From NCBI RefSeq assembly GCF_019711495.1, contig NZ_JAIGNM010000003.1:186001-250000 (forward strand): 64,000 bases of DNA, in the 5' to 3' direction. Below, piece after piece: positions 54,860-63,883 of this stretch (position 1 is the stretch's first letter; every line of letters starts with the position of its first letter). A model generated the notes under the pieces. The model saw only the letters and a list, made by a program, of their open reading frames with translations, ran no database searches and was not told where the DNA came from. This DNA comes from Qipengyuania xiamenensis (GTDB taxonomy: Bacteria; Pseudomonadota; Alphaproteobacteria; Sphingomonadales; Sphingomonadaceae). The translations under genes were made by a program, and so were the position numbers.

Positions 54860-55972
54860 TCAGGGGACGTGGACGTTCTTTATCCGCGGATCGGCTGACT
54901 TGCCGTCGGTCAGGTCGCGTACCTTGTCGCGCAGGCGCTGGACCGGCTGTTCGACGAAGCGAACCACCAGCATGGCGAGGATGTAGACCAGCGGGATGGC
55001 GACGAGCGAATGCCACAGCACGCGCTCCGGCCCCTGCCCGCCGGTTCCGCCGAGCAGACCGGTGACCAGTATCAGCATGGCGAAATGGAGCAGGAAGACA
55101 GGATAGGACAACTCGCCGAGATATTCCGAAACCTTGGCGAGCTTCGATCCTGTCAGCACCGAGCTGTCGTCCACGCGCACTGCCAGCGTCGCCCACATGG
55201 CAAAGGCGGCAAAGGGCAGTGTGCCGTAGAAAATCCAGATGGAATCCAGCGGCAACACACGGGCGATCTCGTCCATCGAACGTGTCTCGAGATAAATGTA
55301 GATCCCGATCGGCTCCTGCCAGAAGACATATACCAGCAGCAGCGCGATCGCCGCGATCGCCGCCTTGGGCGAGCCCTTGTTGGCGATGAGCGAGAACACC
55401 TTGTCGAACCATTCGCCGAAGTGGTGGAGCGCTGCACCGATGGCGAAAACCAGGGTGATGTAGAGATAGGAGAAATAGGCCTCGTCGAGGCCGAGGTTGC
55501 CGATCGCGTACACCATCGTACCAACGCCGAAGACGAGCCAGAGCGCAGTCGCGATTTTCGAGCGGCCAAGGACGGTGGCAATCAAGAGGTAATAGACGAG
55601 CTCTACCGACAAGCTCCAGCCGACCGAGATCCAGCCGACCGGTGCCCGACCTTCCGGGCCCAGCTGGCCGAAGATCAGGATCTGCTTGGCGATCTCGCCG
55701 ATGTCGGAGGTCAGCACCATGCGCGGGTTGGTATTGGCCGCCACGGTCGGGAAAAGAGCGATCGCCGCGAAAGCGAAGGCGAGGCAGACCCAGAACGTGG
55801 GATAGATCCTCAGCGCCCGGTTGAGCACGAAGATTCCAAAACCGCGCACCCCGTCGGAGTAGCGCCCGTTCACGATACGGGTGACGAGGAAGCCGGACAG
55901 CCTGAAGAAGCCTGCCACCGCTGCCTTCCCCACGTCCGCGACGTTGGGAAGCAGGTGTGCATAGACGACCAT
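54860..55972 (-). CDS. Acyltransferase-3 family protein, 5' end cut by TAG
   Basis: The open part has 370 residues with about ten membrane helices of the acyltransferase-3 family (VAGFFRLSGFLVTRIV; PVGWISVGWSLSVELVYYLLIA; LSYPVFLLHFAMLILV). The natural start seems to be ATG 56008, which has AGGG eight bases upstream. From there the frame reads MYQGL, then TAG (55993-55991), then RFILASMVVYAH. Starting at 55972 drops Arg of the conserved RX10H motif and half of helix 1, and has no ribosome site. The gene may be a recent pseudogene, or be read through. Confidence 0.72.
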   Translation of the reverse strand: MVVYAHLLPNVADVGKAAVAGFFRLSGFLVTRIVNGRYSDGVRGFGIFVLNRALRIYPTFWVCLAFAFAAIALFPTVAANTNPRMVLTSDIGEIAKQILIFGQLGPEGRAPVGWISVGWSLSVELVYYLLIATVLGRSKIATALWLVFGVGTMVYAIGNLGLDEAYFSYLYITLVFAIGAALHHFGEWFDKVFSLIANKGSPKAAIAAIALLLVYVFWQEPIGIYIYLETRSMDEIARVLPLDSIWIFYGTLPFAAFAMWATLAVRVDDSSVLTGSKLAKVSEYLGELSYPVFLLHFAMLILVTGLLGGTGGQGPERVLWHSLVAIPLVYILAMLVVRFVEQPVQRLRDKVRDLTDGKSADPRIKNVHVP

Positions 55973-56045
55973 CGATGCGAGGATGAAACGCTACAGACCC
56001 TGGTACATTCGTTCGCCCTAGTGGCTTCGCCCCCGCTTAGGAACC

Positions 56046-58310
56046 CTAACCCACCACGCCTGCACTGGCGAGAACCGCCAGTGTCAGCACGTCGGGCGCG
56101 ATGGCGGTCATCGGAGCGATCTGGACCGGCTTTTCCATGCCGACCATCATCGGGCCGATCGTGGTCTCGCCGCCCAGCTCGCGCAGGAGCTTCGCCGACA
56201 GGTTCGCCGATTGGAGGCCCGGCATGATCAGCACGTTGGCCGGTCCCGACAGGCGGCTGAAGGGATAGAGTTCCATCACCTTGGAATTGAGCGCGGCGTC
56301 GGGCGCCATCTCGCCTTCATATTCGAAGTTCACGCCCTCGTCCGCATCCAGCAGCGCCACGGCATCGCGGATGTTGCCGAGCCACTGGCCCGACGGATTG
56401 CCGAAGGTCGAATAGGAGAGGAAGGCAACGCGCGGCTCGTGGCCCATGCGCCTTGCAACCCCAGCCGTTTCCTTGGCGATATGCGCCAGTTCGGCCGCAC
56501 TCGGACGCTCGTTAATCGTCGTGTCGGCAAGGAAGGTAGTGTGGTTCTTGCCGACCATCATGTGAATGCCGAAGGGGGTCGCACCGGGCTTCGGATCGAG
56601 CACCCGCGCCACTTCACGTGCCGTCTGGCTGAAGGTCCGGGTAAGGCCGGAAATCATCGCCTCGCCATGGCCAAGGGCGACCAGCAGGGCGGCAAAGACG
56701 TTACGCTCCTGGTTGACCATGCGGCCCACGTCGCGCTCGGTATAGCCGCGGCGCTGCAGGCGCTTGTAGAGATAGTCGACCATCGCCGGCACCTTGTCCG
56801 ACAGCTTCGAGTTCTCGATGATCCAGTCGTCCGGATCATCGACACCCAGTTCCTCCAGCTTGGCGAGGACCTTGTCGGTCCGCCCGACGAGGATCGGCTC
56901 TCCGTAGCCGTAATCGCGGAACTGGATGGCAGCACGCAGTGCGACATCTTCTTCCGCCTCGGCGAAAACCACCCGCTTGGGGTTGGCCTTGGCCTGCTCG
57001 TAGATGTTGGTCAGCGCGCCCGTGGTCGGGTTGAGTCGGGCCTTGAGCGCGTGGCGGTAGGCTTCGAAATCCTCGATCGGGGCCTTGGCCACGCCGCTGT
57101 CCATCGCCGCCTTCGCGACTGCAGAGGAAACGACCTCCATGAGGCGCGGGTCGAAGGGGGCGGGAATGATGTATTCCTCGCCGAACTGGTGGCTCACGCC
57201 ATAGGCTGCGGCGACTTCCTCGGGCACGCGTTCGCGGGCGAGTTCGGCAATGGCCTGTGCTGCGGCGATCTTCATCTCTTCGTTGATCGAAGTCGCCTGC
57301 ACGTCGAGTGCACCGCGGAAGATGAAGGGGAAGCCTAGGACGTTGTTGACCTGGTTCGGATAGTCCGAGCGGCCAGTGGCGATGATCGCATCGGGGCGTA
57401 CCGCCTTTGCCTCTTCAGGCATGATTTCGGGCGTCGGGTTGGCCATCGCGAAGATGATCGGCTTGTCGGCCATCTTCTCCACCCATTCTGGCTTCAGCGC
57501 GCCGGCGGCCGAAAGGCCGAGGAAGACGTCCGCACCTTCGAGAGCTTCTTCGAGACTGCGCGCTTCGGTCTCGACCGCATGCGCGCTCTTCCACTGGTCG
57601 ACATTCTCGCGGCCGGGATAAATCGGACCGGTGCGATCGCACACGATCACGTTTTCGTGCCGGACGCCCATCGCCTTGATCAGCGCGGTACAAGCGAGTG
57701 CCGAAGCACCTGCGCCATTCACCACCATCTTGACCTTGTCGAGATCGCGGCCGGTCAGGTGGCAGGCATTGATCAGGCCGGCAGCGGAGATGATCGCAGT
57801 GCCGTGCTGGTCGTCATGCATCACCGGGATGTTCATCTTCTCGCGCAGCGCCTGCTCGATGATGAAACATTCGGGTGCCGCGATGTCTTCGAGGTTGATG
57901 CCGCCGAAGCTCGGCTCCATCAGCGCAACCGCATTGATGAAGGCTTCCGGGTCTTCGGTATCGAGTTCGAGGTCGATCGAATCCACGTCGGCGAAGCGCT
58001 TGAACAGCACGGCCTTGCCTTCCATCACCGGCTTCGATGCCAGTGCGCCGAGATTGCCGAGGCCGAGGATCGCGGTGCCATTCGAAATCACCGCGACGAG
58101 GTTCGAGCGCGCGGTGTAGCGCGCGGCATTCTGCGGATCTTCGGCAATCGCTTCGACCGGCGCAGCGACACCGGGCGAATAGGCTAGCGCGAGGTCGCGC
58201 TGGGTCGCCATGGGCTTGGAGGCAATGATCTCGATCTTACCGGGGCGAATGGTCTCGTGGTAAAAGAGCGCCTCGCGAGTGGTGAAACCGGTCTGCTTTT
58301 CTTCAGCCAT
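56046..58310 (-). CDS. maeB: NADP-dependent malic enzyme, phosphotransacetylase fusion
   Basis: A protein of 754 residues. Residues 1-430 are the malic enzyme (PGKIEIIASKPMATQRDLALAYSPGVAAP; MNIPVMHDDQHGTAIISAAGLINA; VVNGAGASALACTALI). Residues 440-754 are a phosphate acetyltransferase-like domain (RVVFAEAEEDVALRAA; NVLIMPGLQSANLSAKLLRELGG). In MaeB this domain is regulatory and senses acetyl-CoA. The enzyme makes pyruvate and NADPH from malate. The gene is divergent from mutS. Confidence 0.96.
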   Translation of the reverse strand: MAEEKQTGFTTREALFYHETIRPGKIEIIASKPMATQRDLALAYSPGVAAPVEAIAEDPQNAARYTARSNLVAVISNGTAILGLGNLGALASKPVMEGKAVLFKRFADVDSIDLELDTEDPEAFINAVALMEPSFGGINLEDIAAPECFIIEQALREKMNIPVMHDDQHGTAIISAAGLINACHLTGRDLDKVKMVVNGAGASALACTALIKAMGVRHENVIVCDRTGPIYPGRENVDQWKSAHAVETEARSLEEALEGADVFLGLSAAGALKPEWVEKMADKPIIFAMANPTPEIMPEEAKAVRPDAIIATGRSDYPNQVNNVLGFPFIFRGALDVQATSINEEMKIAAAQAIAELARERVPEEVAAAYGVSHQFGEEYIIPAPFDPRLMEVVSSAVAKAAMDSGVAKAPIEDFEAYRHALKARLNPTTGALTNIYEQAKANPKRVVFAEAEEDVALRAAIQFRDYGYGEPILVGRTDKVLAKLEELGVDDPDDWIIENSKLSDKVPAMVDYLYKRLQRRGYTERDVGRMVNQERNVFAALLVALGHGEAMISGLTRTFSQTAREVARVLDPKPGATPFGIHMMVGKNHTTFLADTTINERPSAAELAHIAKETAGVARRMGHEPRVAFLSYSTFGNPSGQWLGNIRDAVALLDADEGVNFEYEGEMAPDAALNSKVMELYPFSRLSGPANVLIMPGLQSANLSAKLLRELGGETTIGPMMVGMEKPVQIAPMTAIAPDVLTLAVLASAGVVG

Positions 58311-58423
58311 CTGTGTCCTCTGATATCTTGCGGACAGCCCCTAAGAGGATTTTGCGCGAAGTCATAGGGGAAAGGGCGTTTGGCCGACTCCCGAATCGCC
58401 TTCGCCCTCGCTAGGCCAGGGGC

Positions 58424-61048
58424 ATGGCCGACAAACCCACACCGATGATGCAGCAGTATCTCGCGCTCAAACGCGAGGCGGGCGATGCCTTGCTGTTTTA
58501 TCGTATGGGCGACTTCTTCGAACTGTTCTTCGAAGACGCGAAGATCGCGTCGCAGGTCCTCGACATCGCGCTCACCACGCGCGGCGAACATGGCGGGGAA
58601 CCGGTGCCGATGTGCGGTGTGCCGGTCCATTCCGCCGAAGGCTATCTCGCGCGCCTGATCAAGGGCGGATGCCGGGTCGCGATTGCCGAACAGACCGAGA
58701 CACCCGACGAAGCCAAGGAGCGCGCCAAGCGCGAAGGCAAGCCCGTGTCGAAGGCGCTGGTCGCCCGCGATATCGTGCGGCTAGTCACGGCCGGAACGCT
58801 GACGGAAGAGGCACTCCTCGAACCGCGCCGCGCCAATTTGCTTGTCGCTATCGCGCCGGTTCGCGACGGGATCGGCATCGCTGCGTGCGACATTTCGACC
58901 GGCCGGATGGAGCTGGAAGACTGCGCGCCCGACCGGATCGATGCGGCGCTTGCCCGCCTCGGCGCGAGCGAGATCGTGGCTCCGGAGGACTGGGACGAAG
59001 CGGCAGAGGGCATCATTGCCCGTCCGCGTCACAATTTCCGCAGTGAAGACGGCGAAGCGCGGCTCAAGAATATTCACGGGCTGGCCACTCTCGACGGCCT
59101 CGGCGATTTTTCGCGACCAATGCTGGCGGCTGCCGCCGGGCTCGTCGCCTATCTCGACCATGCGGGCCGCGGCAAGTTGCCCTTCCTCCTGCCGCCTGTT
59201 GCCCGCGGCAGCGATGCGCATCTGGCGATGGACGCGGCGACACGTTCGAGCCTCGAAATACTCGCAGCGCAAAATGGCGGTCGCGAGGGCAGCCTGATTG
59301 CCTGTCTCGACCGCTGCGCGACCGGCGCGGGTGCGCGCCAGTTGGCCGAAGACCTATCCGCCCCGCTTGCCGATCTGGGCACAGTCGAGGCGCGTCTCGC
59401 CAGCGTACAGCATTTCCACGCGGACCCGCTGTTGCGGGCAGACCTGCGCGCGGTCCTGCGGCAGGCGCCCGATATCGGGCGAGCCCTTGGCAGGCTGGTC
59501 GCAGGACGCGGGAGTCCGCGCGACCTCGGGCAAATTCGCGACGGTCTTGCCGAAGCGCGCCGCGTCCGCGACATGCTCGGTGCGAGCGCCGACCTGCCAC
59601 CCCTGCTATCGGGAATGATCGATGCGCTTGGCGGCCATGCGGCGCTGGTGGATCACCTTGCCCGCGCGCTGGTCCCCTCACCGCCGACCGAGCGCAGCCA
59701 GGGCGGCTTCATCGCCAGCGGTTACGATCATGCGCTCGACGCGTTGCGTGAAACCTCCGGAAATGCCCGCAAGGCGATTGCGGCGCTCGAGGCGAAGTAT
59801 CGCGAGGAAACGGATACCGCATCGCTGAAGATCAAGCACAACAAGGTACTCGGCTATTTCATCGAAGTGCCCGCCAAGCACGGCGACAAGCTGATGGCGC
59901 AGGACAGCGGCTTCACCCATCGTCAGACCATGGCAGGCGCAGTCCGGTTCAATTCGGTCGGCTTGCACGAGGAAGCGAGCCGGATTGCGGAGGCAGGCGC
60001 GCATGCACTCGCCGCCGAAGAGGCCCATTTCGAAGAACTGGTCGGCGAAGTCTTTGCCGCGCGTGAAGCCATTGCCGCGACGGCTGCCGCACTCGCGCGG
60101 ATCGACGTCTGCGCTGCTCTTGCCGAACGCGCCGTGGAAGGCAACTGGTCGCGCCCCGAAATGCTGGACGAGCCGTGCCTCGAGATCATCGGCGGGCGCC
60201 ACCCGGTGGTGGAGCAGGCGCTGGCCAAGACCGGCGAACGCTTCGTGGCGAACGACTGCACCCTCGGCCCCGACGACCGGCTGTGGCTGATCGGCGGCCC
60301 GAACATGGGCGGTAAGTCGACCTTCCTGCGCCAGAATGCGCTCATTATCTTGCTCGCGCAGGCCGGGAGTTTCGTGCCGGCGACCTCCGCCCGCATCGGT
60401 CTTGCGGACAGGCTGTTCAGCCGTGTCGGCGCATCGGACAATCTCGCGAGGGGCCGCTCGACCTTCATGGTCGAGATGGTCGAGACCGCAGCGATCCTGA
60501 GCCAGGCAACCGACCGCAGCTTCGTCATCCTCGACGAGGTCGGGCGCGGCACCTCGACCTATGACGGCATGGCGCTGGCCTGGGCGGTGGTCGAGGCGGT
60601 TCACGAGCAACTGGCATGCCGCTGCCTGTTCGCAACGCATTATCACGAGCTTTCACGCCTCGCCGAGACCTGCGATGCCCTGAGCCTCCACCATGTCCGT
60701 GCGCGCGAATGGAAGGGCGACCTCGTCCTCCTGCACGAACTTGCGAAAGGCGCGGCGGACCGCAGCTATGGCCTGTCTGTCGCCAAGCTGGCTGGCCTTC
60801 CCAAGCCCGTGATCAAGCGGGCCAAGGCCGTGCTCGACAAGCTGGAAAAAGGCCGCGAACAGACCGGCGGGCTTGCCGCAGGGCTTGGCGACCTCCCGCT
60901 TTTCGCAGTCACTGCACAGGCTGAAGAAGAGCAATGCGATGCGCTTCGCGATGCGATCGAAGCATTGGACGTCGATGCCCTTTCTCCGCGCGAAGCGCTG
61001 GAGGAATTGTACCGGCTCAAGGCGGAAGCCGCGAAAAGCGCAAATTAA
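58424..61048 (+). CDS. mutS: DNA mismatch repair protein MutS
   Basis: A protein of 874 residues starting TPMMQQYLALKREAGDALLFYRMGDFFELFFEDAK, with the mismatch-reading Phe-x-Glu (FFE) intact. The clamp and lever domains follow. The ATPase has Walker A GGPNMGGKSTFLRQ, RGRSTFMVEM and Walker B SFVILDEVGRGTSTYDG. It recognises mispairs as a dimer. Length is normal. The hypothetical gene at 61073 follows after 24 bases. Confidence 0.97.
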   Translation: MADKPTPMMQQYLALKREAGDALLFYRMGDFFELFFEDAKIASQVLDIALTTRGEHGGEPVPMCGVPVHSAEGYLARLIKGGCRVAIAEQTETPDEAKERAKREGKPVSKALVARDIVRLVTAGTLTEEALLEPRRANLLVAIAPVRDGIGIAACDISTGRMELEDCAPDRIDAALARLGASEIVAPEDWDEAAEGIIARPRHNFRSEDGEARLKNIHGLATLDGLGDFSRPMLAAAAGLVAYLDHAGRGKLPFLLPPVARGSDAHLAMDAATRSSLEILAAQNGGREGSLIACLDRCATGAGARQLAEDLSAPLADLGTVEARLASVQHFHADPLLRADLRAVLRQAPDIGRALGRLVAGRGSPRDLGQIRDGLAEARRVRDMLGASADLPPLLSGMIDALGGHAALVDHLARALVPSPPTERSQGGFIASGYDHALDALRETSGNARKAIAALEAKYREETDTASLKIKHNKVLGYFIEVPAKHGDKLMAQDSGFTHRQTMAGAVRFNSVGLHEEASRIAEAGAHALAAEEAHFEELVGEVFAAREAIAATAAALARIDVCAALAERAVEGNWSRPEMLDEPCLEIIGGRHPVVEQALAKTGERFVANDCTLGPDDRLWLIGGPNMGGKSTFLRQNALIILLAQAGSFVPATSARIGLADRLFSRVGASDNLARGRSTFMVEMVETAAILSQATDRSFVILDEVGRGTSTYDGMALAWAVVEAVHEQLACRCLFATHYHELSRLAETCDALSLHHVRAREWKGDLVLLHELAKGAADRSYGLSVAKLAGLPKPVIKRAKAVLDKLEKGREQTGGLAAGLGDLPLFAVTAQAEEEQCDALRDAIEALDVDALSPREALEELYRLKAEAAKSAN

Positions 61049-61072
61049 CCAATCCGCGCTAATTACGCGGGC

Positions 61073-61477
61073 ATGTCCTTACGCACCACATTCATCGGAC
61101 TGGGCGTCATCGTCGGCCTGTGCGCCGCAATGCTCTATGGCATTTCGAGCTATTTCAGCCGCGAAACCGGCATGCGCGATGCGGAGATGGCGTTCCAGGA
61201 AAAGCACGGGACCAAGACGGTGGCCCCTTCGCGGCAGATGCAGTCCGGCAGCGGCTCTTCGTCGAGGAGCACGCGACCGGAAGTCCAGCCGCCCGCAGAA
61301 GAAGAACTCGATCTCGATAGCTGGTATGCGGAAAGCGGGCCCGATGGCGGAACGCCGAACCTCGACAGCTGGTATGCTGCAGCAGGGTCCAATGACGGCC
61401 CTGCAGACACGACGCCACCCGACAATAGCTACCTCATCAACGATACCGAGCCTTTCTCCACGACCGACCCGCTGTAA
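61073..61477 (+). CDS. Membrane-anchored protein with LDSWYA repeats
   Basis: A protein of 134 residues that I do not recognise. Residues 6-28 are one membrane helix. The region 50-75 is Ser/Gln-rich. Residues 81-89 (LDSWYAESG) and 97-105 (LDSWYAAAG) repeat with a 16-residue period, and a weaker third unit (DNSYLINDT) follows. The tail is acidic. It follows mutS closely but has no known link to repair. Confidence 0.68.
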   Translation: MSLRTTFIGLGVIVGLCAAMLYGISSYFSRETGMRDAEMAFQEKHGTKTVAPSRQMQSGSGSSSRSTRPEVQPPAEEELDLDSWYAESGPDGGTPNLDSWYAAAGSNDGPADTTPPDNSYLINDTEPFSTTDPL

Positions 61478-61518
61478 GCGGTCAGGAACCCATCCAAGCT
61501 TTATCCGCTTGAAGGGGC

Positions 61519-61929
61519 ATGGCTCAGGACGATCCGCCGGAAGGTAAAGATAAAAGCACCGAGTGGGCGGAGTTCCGCACCGATCTCGCCGAAGACCGCA
61601 ACATCATGGCGATGGAGCGGACCTTTGCAGGCTGGATGCGTACCGCCTTTGCCGCAATCGGCATCGGATTGGGCTTTCGCGCTGTATTCGGTGAATTTGA
61701 GCCGCCGTGGCTCGCAAAGGCCATTGCGACGATGTTCATCGTCGGCGGAGCCTGGCTGGCGGTGACGGCGGAGCGGCGAGCATGCAAAACGCTGCGAAGG
61801 CTCGATCCGCACGAGTTCGAGGCCATCCCCACCCCCAACTTCAAGATCATGGCCTATGCCGTGGCCACAGGCGCCGCGATCCTTACCGCGGGCCTGTGGA
61901 TCCTCAACGACGGCGAAATTGCCGGCTGA
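61519..61929 (+). CDS. DUF202 (YidH-type) membrane protein
   Basis: A protein of 136 residues. The family signature LAEDRNIMAMERTFAGWMRTAFAAIGIGLGFRAVF is followed by two more helices (about 65-82 and 110-128). YidH/DUF202 proteins are small inner-membrane proteins of unknown role. The stop abuts that of the convergent gene within a TGATCA palindrome. Confidence 0.87.
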   Translation: MAQDDPPEGKDKSTEWAEFRTDLAEDRNIMAMERTFAGWMRTAFAAIGIGLGFRAVFGEFEPPWLAKAIATMFIVGGAWLAVTAERRACKTLRRLDPHEFEAIPTPNFKIMAYAVATGAAILTAGLWILNDGEIAG

Positions 61930-62277
61930 TCAGTCGTTCTCGTTCGGAAGGTCCGGATCGACCTCGTTGCTCTTGCCGTATTTGCCCTCGTTATCGTCGT
62001 GGTTGGGCTCGCCGCGATAGGCAGCCATGTCGATCCGGCCCGAGCTTTCCATGTCGCGCATGTGGTCGATCGTGTCCTGCGTGGAATCGCCCAGCAGCCC
62101 GGACTTGTTGTCGCCCTTGATGCTTTCGGTCGGCGACCCGGTTTTGCTGGTCAGGTGCTGCGCCTGATCGGCGACTTCCTGTGCCTGCGACCGGTGATCG
62201 TCCTGCTCGTCATTATGCGTTTCGGGCGCGAGGCCCGACTGACGCGTTTCCTGGCTTTCTAACTTGCTGTCGGTCAT
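61930..62277 (-). CDS. Small hydrophilic protein, unknown
   Basis: A protein of 115 residues without helices of membrane type; rich in Asp, Glu, Gln, Ser and Asn (MTDSKLESQETRQSGLAPETHNDEQDDHRSQAQEVADQAQHL) and probably disordered. ATG 62277 is set by AAGGAG seven bases upstream. The composition resembles stress-induced hydrophilic proteins, but I do not recognise a family. Confidence 0.65.
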   Translation of the reverse strand: MTDSKLESQETRQSGLAPETHNDEQDDHRSQAQEVADQAQHLTSKTGSPTESIKGDNKSGLLGDSTQDTIDHMRDMESSGRIDMAAYRGEPNHDDNEGKYGKSNEVDPDLPNEND

Positions 62278-62318
62278 GCAAATTCTCCTTTGCACAACCA
62301 ACGGGCGGCGACCCTTCC

Positions 62319-62366
62319 CAGTTCCTATCTAGTAGGCCAGTTCCTATCGATTGTCCGGTTCCTACC
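62319..62366. repeat. Three direct repeats of CRGTTCCTAYC
   Basis: CAGTTCCTATC occurs at 62319-62329 and 62338-62348, and the variant CGGTTCCTACC at 62356-62366, with steps of 19 and 18 bases. The third copy contains the stop codon of the 3-hydroxybutyryl-CoA dehydrogenase gene. No T-run or stem is present. Confidence 0.5.
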
Positions 62367-63234
62367 GCGTGGGTTTCGGTTCTTCGCCCGAGTAATCGTA
62401 GAAGCCACGACCGGTCTTGCGGCCGAGCCATCCGGCTTCGACGTATTTCACAAGCAGCGGCGCAGGCCGGTACTTGGTGTCACGCGTGGTCTTGTAGAGC
62501 ACCATCAGGATGTCGAGGCAGGTATCGAGCCCGACGAAATCGGCCAGCTGGAGCGGTCCCATCGGGTGGTTGAGGCCAAGACGACAACCCTTGTCGATAT
62601 CCTCAATCCCGGCAGTCGACTGGCCGAGCACGAAGACAGCCTCGTTGATCATCGGCAGGAGGATGCGGTTGACGACGAAGCCGGGCTCGTCCTGGCTAAG
62701 GACCACTTCCTTGCCCAGCGCCTCGGCGAAGGCCTTGGTGCGGTCGGTGGTCGTGGCCGAAGTCGCAAGGCCGGGGATGACTTCGATCAGGCCCATCACG
62801 GGCACGGGATTGAAGAAGTGCAGTCCGATGAAGCGCGCCGGATCGGGTGAATAGTTCGCCATGCGCGTGATCGGGATCGAGCTGGTGTTCGATGCCATGA
62901 TCGCATCGGCGGCAAGCTGCTCTCCCGCCTTCTCGAAGATCGCCTTCTTGATCTCTTCCTTCTCGGTTGCGGCCTCGATGATCAGTTCGGCCTCGCCCAT
63001 GCGGCTATAGTCGCCGACCGGAGTGATGCGCTTCATGGCGGCTTCCGCCTCGGCGATCTCGATCTTGCCGCGGCCGACAAGCTTGCCGAACGCCTTGTCG
63101 ATGCCCGCCACGGATTTCTCGGCCACGTCGAGGCTGACGTCGGCCAGCAGCACGTCCATGCCGTGCTGGGCAATAGTCTGGGCGATACCCGAACCCATCT
63201 GTCCGGCGCCGATGATGGCGATCGTCTTGCTCAT
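62362..63234 (-). CDS. 3-hydroxybutyryl-CoA dehydrogenase
   Basis: A protein of 290 residues. It has the NAD site [30 protein letters not shown], the catalytic region [25 protein letters not shown] with His, and [52 protein letters not shown]. It oxidises 3-hydroxyacyl-CoA, as in butyrate, polyhydroxybutyrate or aromatic-acid routes. ATG 63234 has AAGGGA eight bases upstream. It follows the adenosyltransferase gene on the same strand. Confidence 0.94.
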   Translation of the reverse strand: MSKTIAIIGAGQMGSGIAQTIAQHGMDVLLADVSLDVAEKSVAGIDKAFGKLVGRGKIEIAEAEAAMKRITPVGDYSRMGEAELIIEAATEKEEIKKAIFEKAGEQLAADAIMASNTSSIPITRMANYSPDPARFIGLHFFNPVPVMGLIEVIPGLATSATTTDRTKAFAEALGKEVVLSQDEPGFVVNRILLPMINEAVFVLGQSTAGIEDIDKGCRLGLNHPMGPLQLADFVGLDTCLDILMVLYKTTRDTKYRPAPLLVKYVEAGWLGRKTGRGFYDYSGEEPKPTR

Positions 63235-63294
63235 CGAGAAATCCCTTCGCATGTGCAGCAAAGCGCGCGGCTTAGCGAAGGGAGGAGGGGCTGG

Positions 63295-63870
63295 CTAGCG
63301 GTTAGCGCCCGGAATCCACTTCACGTCGCCCTTGCCCCCGTCATTGGCCACGCGGGCGAGGACGAAGAGATAATCGGACAGCCGGTTGATGTAGGCGAGC
63401 GCTTGCGGATTGGTGGGCTCGGCATCCGCCATGGCGGTCATCGCGCGTTCTGCGCGACGGGCACTGGCCCTGGCCACATGGAGGCGGGCGGCCTGCTCGC
63501 TTCCGCCCGGCAGCACGAAGCTGGTGAGCGGCTCGAGGTTTTCGTTGAGCGCATCGATAGCCTTTTCCAGCCATTCGACCTGCGCAGGCACGATCCGCAG
63601 GACCATTTCCGAAGGGGCGAAGTCGCCATCTTCCGCAGGCGTAGCAAGGTCGGCACCGAGGTCGAACAGGTCGTTCTGGATGCGATAGATTGCATCCGCA
63701 TGCCCGCCCTCGCCCAGCGCTACTGCCGCAAGGCCGAGCGAACTGTTTGCCTCGTCCACCGCGCCGATGGCTTCCATCCGGACGGCGTGCTTGGGCAGGC
63801 GCGAGCCATCAACCAGCCCGGTCGTGCCGTCATCGCCTGTGCGGGTGTAGATCTTGTTGAGCTTGACCAC
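63295..63870 (-). CDS. PduO-type cob(I)alamin adenosyltransferase
   Basis: A protein of 191 residues. The N-terminal ATP motif VKLNKIYTRTGDDGTTGLVDGSR and the C-terminal signature GGSEQAARLHVARASARRAERAM are diagnostic of the PduO/MMAB type. It makes adenosylcobalamin, for example for methylmalonyl-CoA mutase. It lies between the small membrane protein gene (13 bases upstream) and the dehydrogenase. Confidence 0.94.
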   Translation of the reverse strand: MVKLNKIYTRTGDDGTTGLVDGSRLPKHAVRMEAIGAVDEANSSLGLAAVALGEGGHADAIYRIQNDLFDLGADLATPAEDGDFAPSEMVLRIVPAQVEWLEKAIDALNENLEPLTSFVLPGGSEQAARLHVARASARRAERAMTAMADAEPTNPQALAYINRLSDYLFVLARVANDGGKGDVKWIPGANR

Positions 63871-63883
63871 TGCCGGCCGCTCG

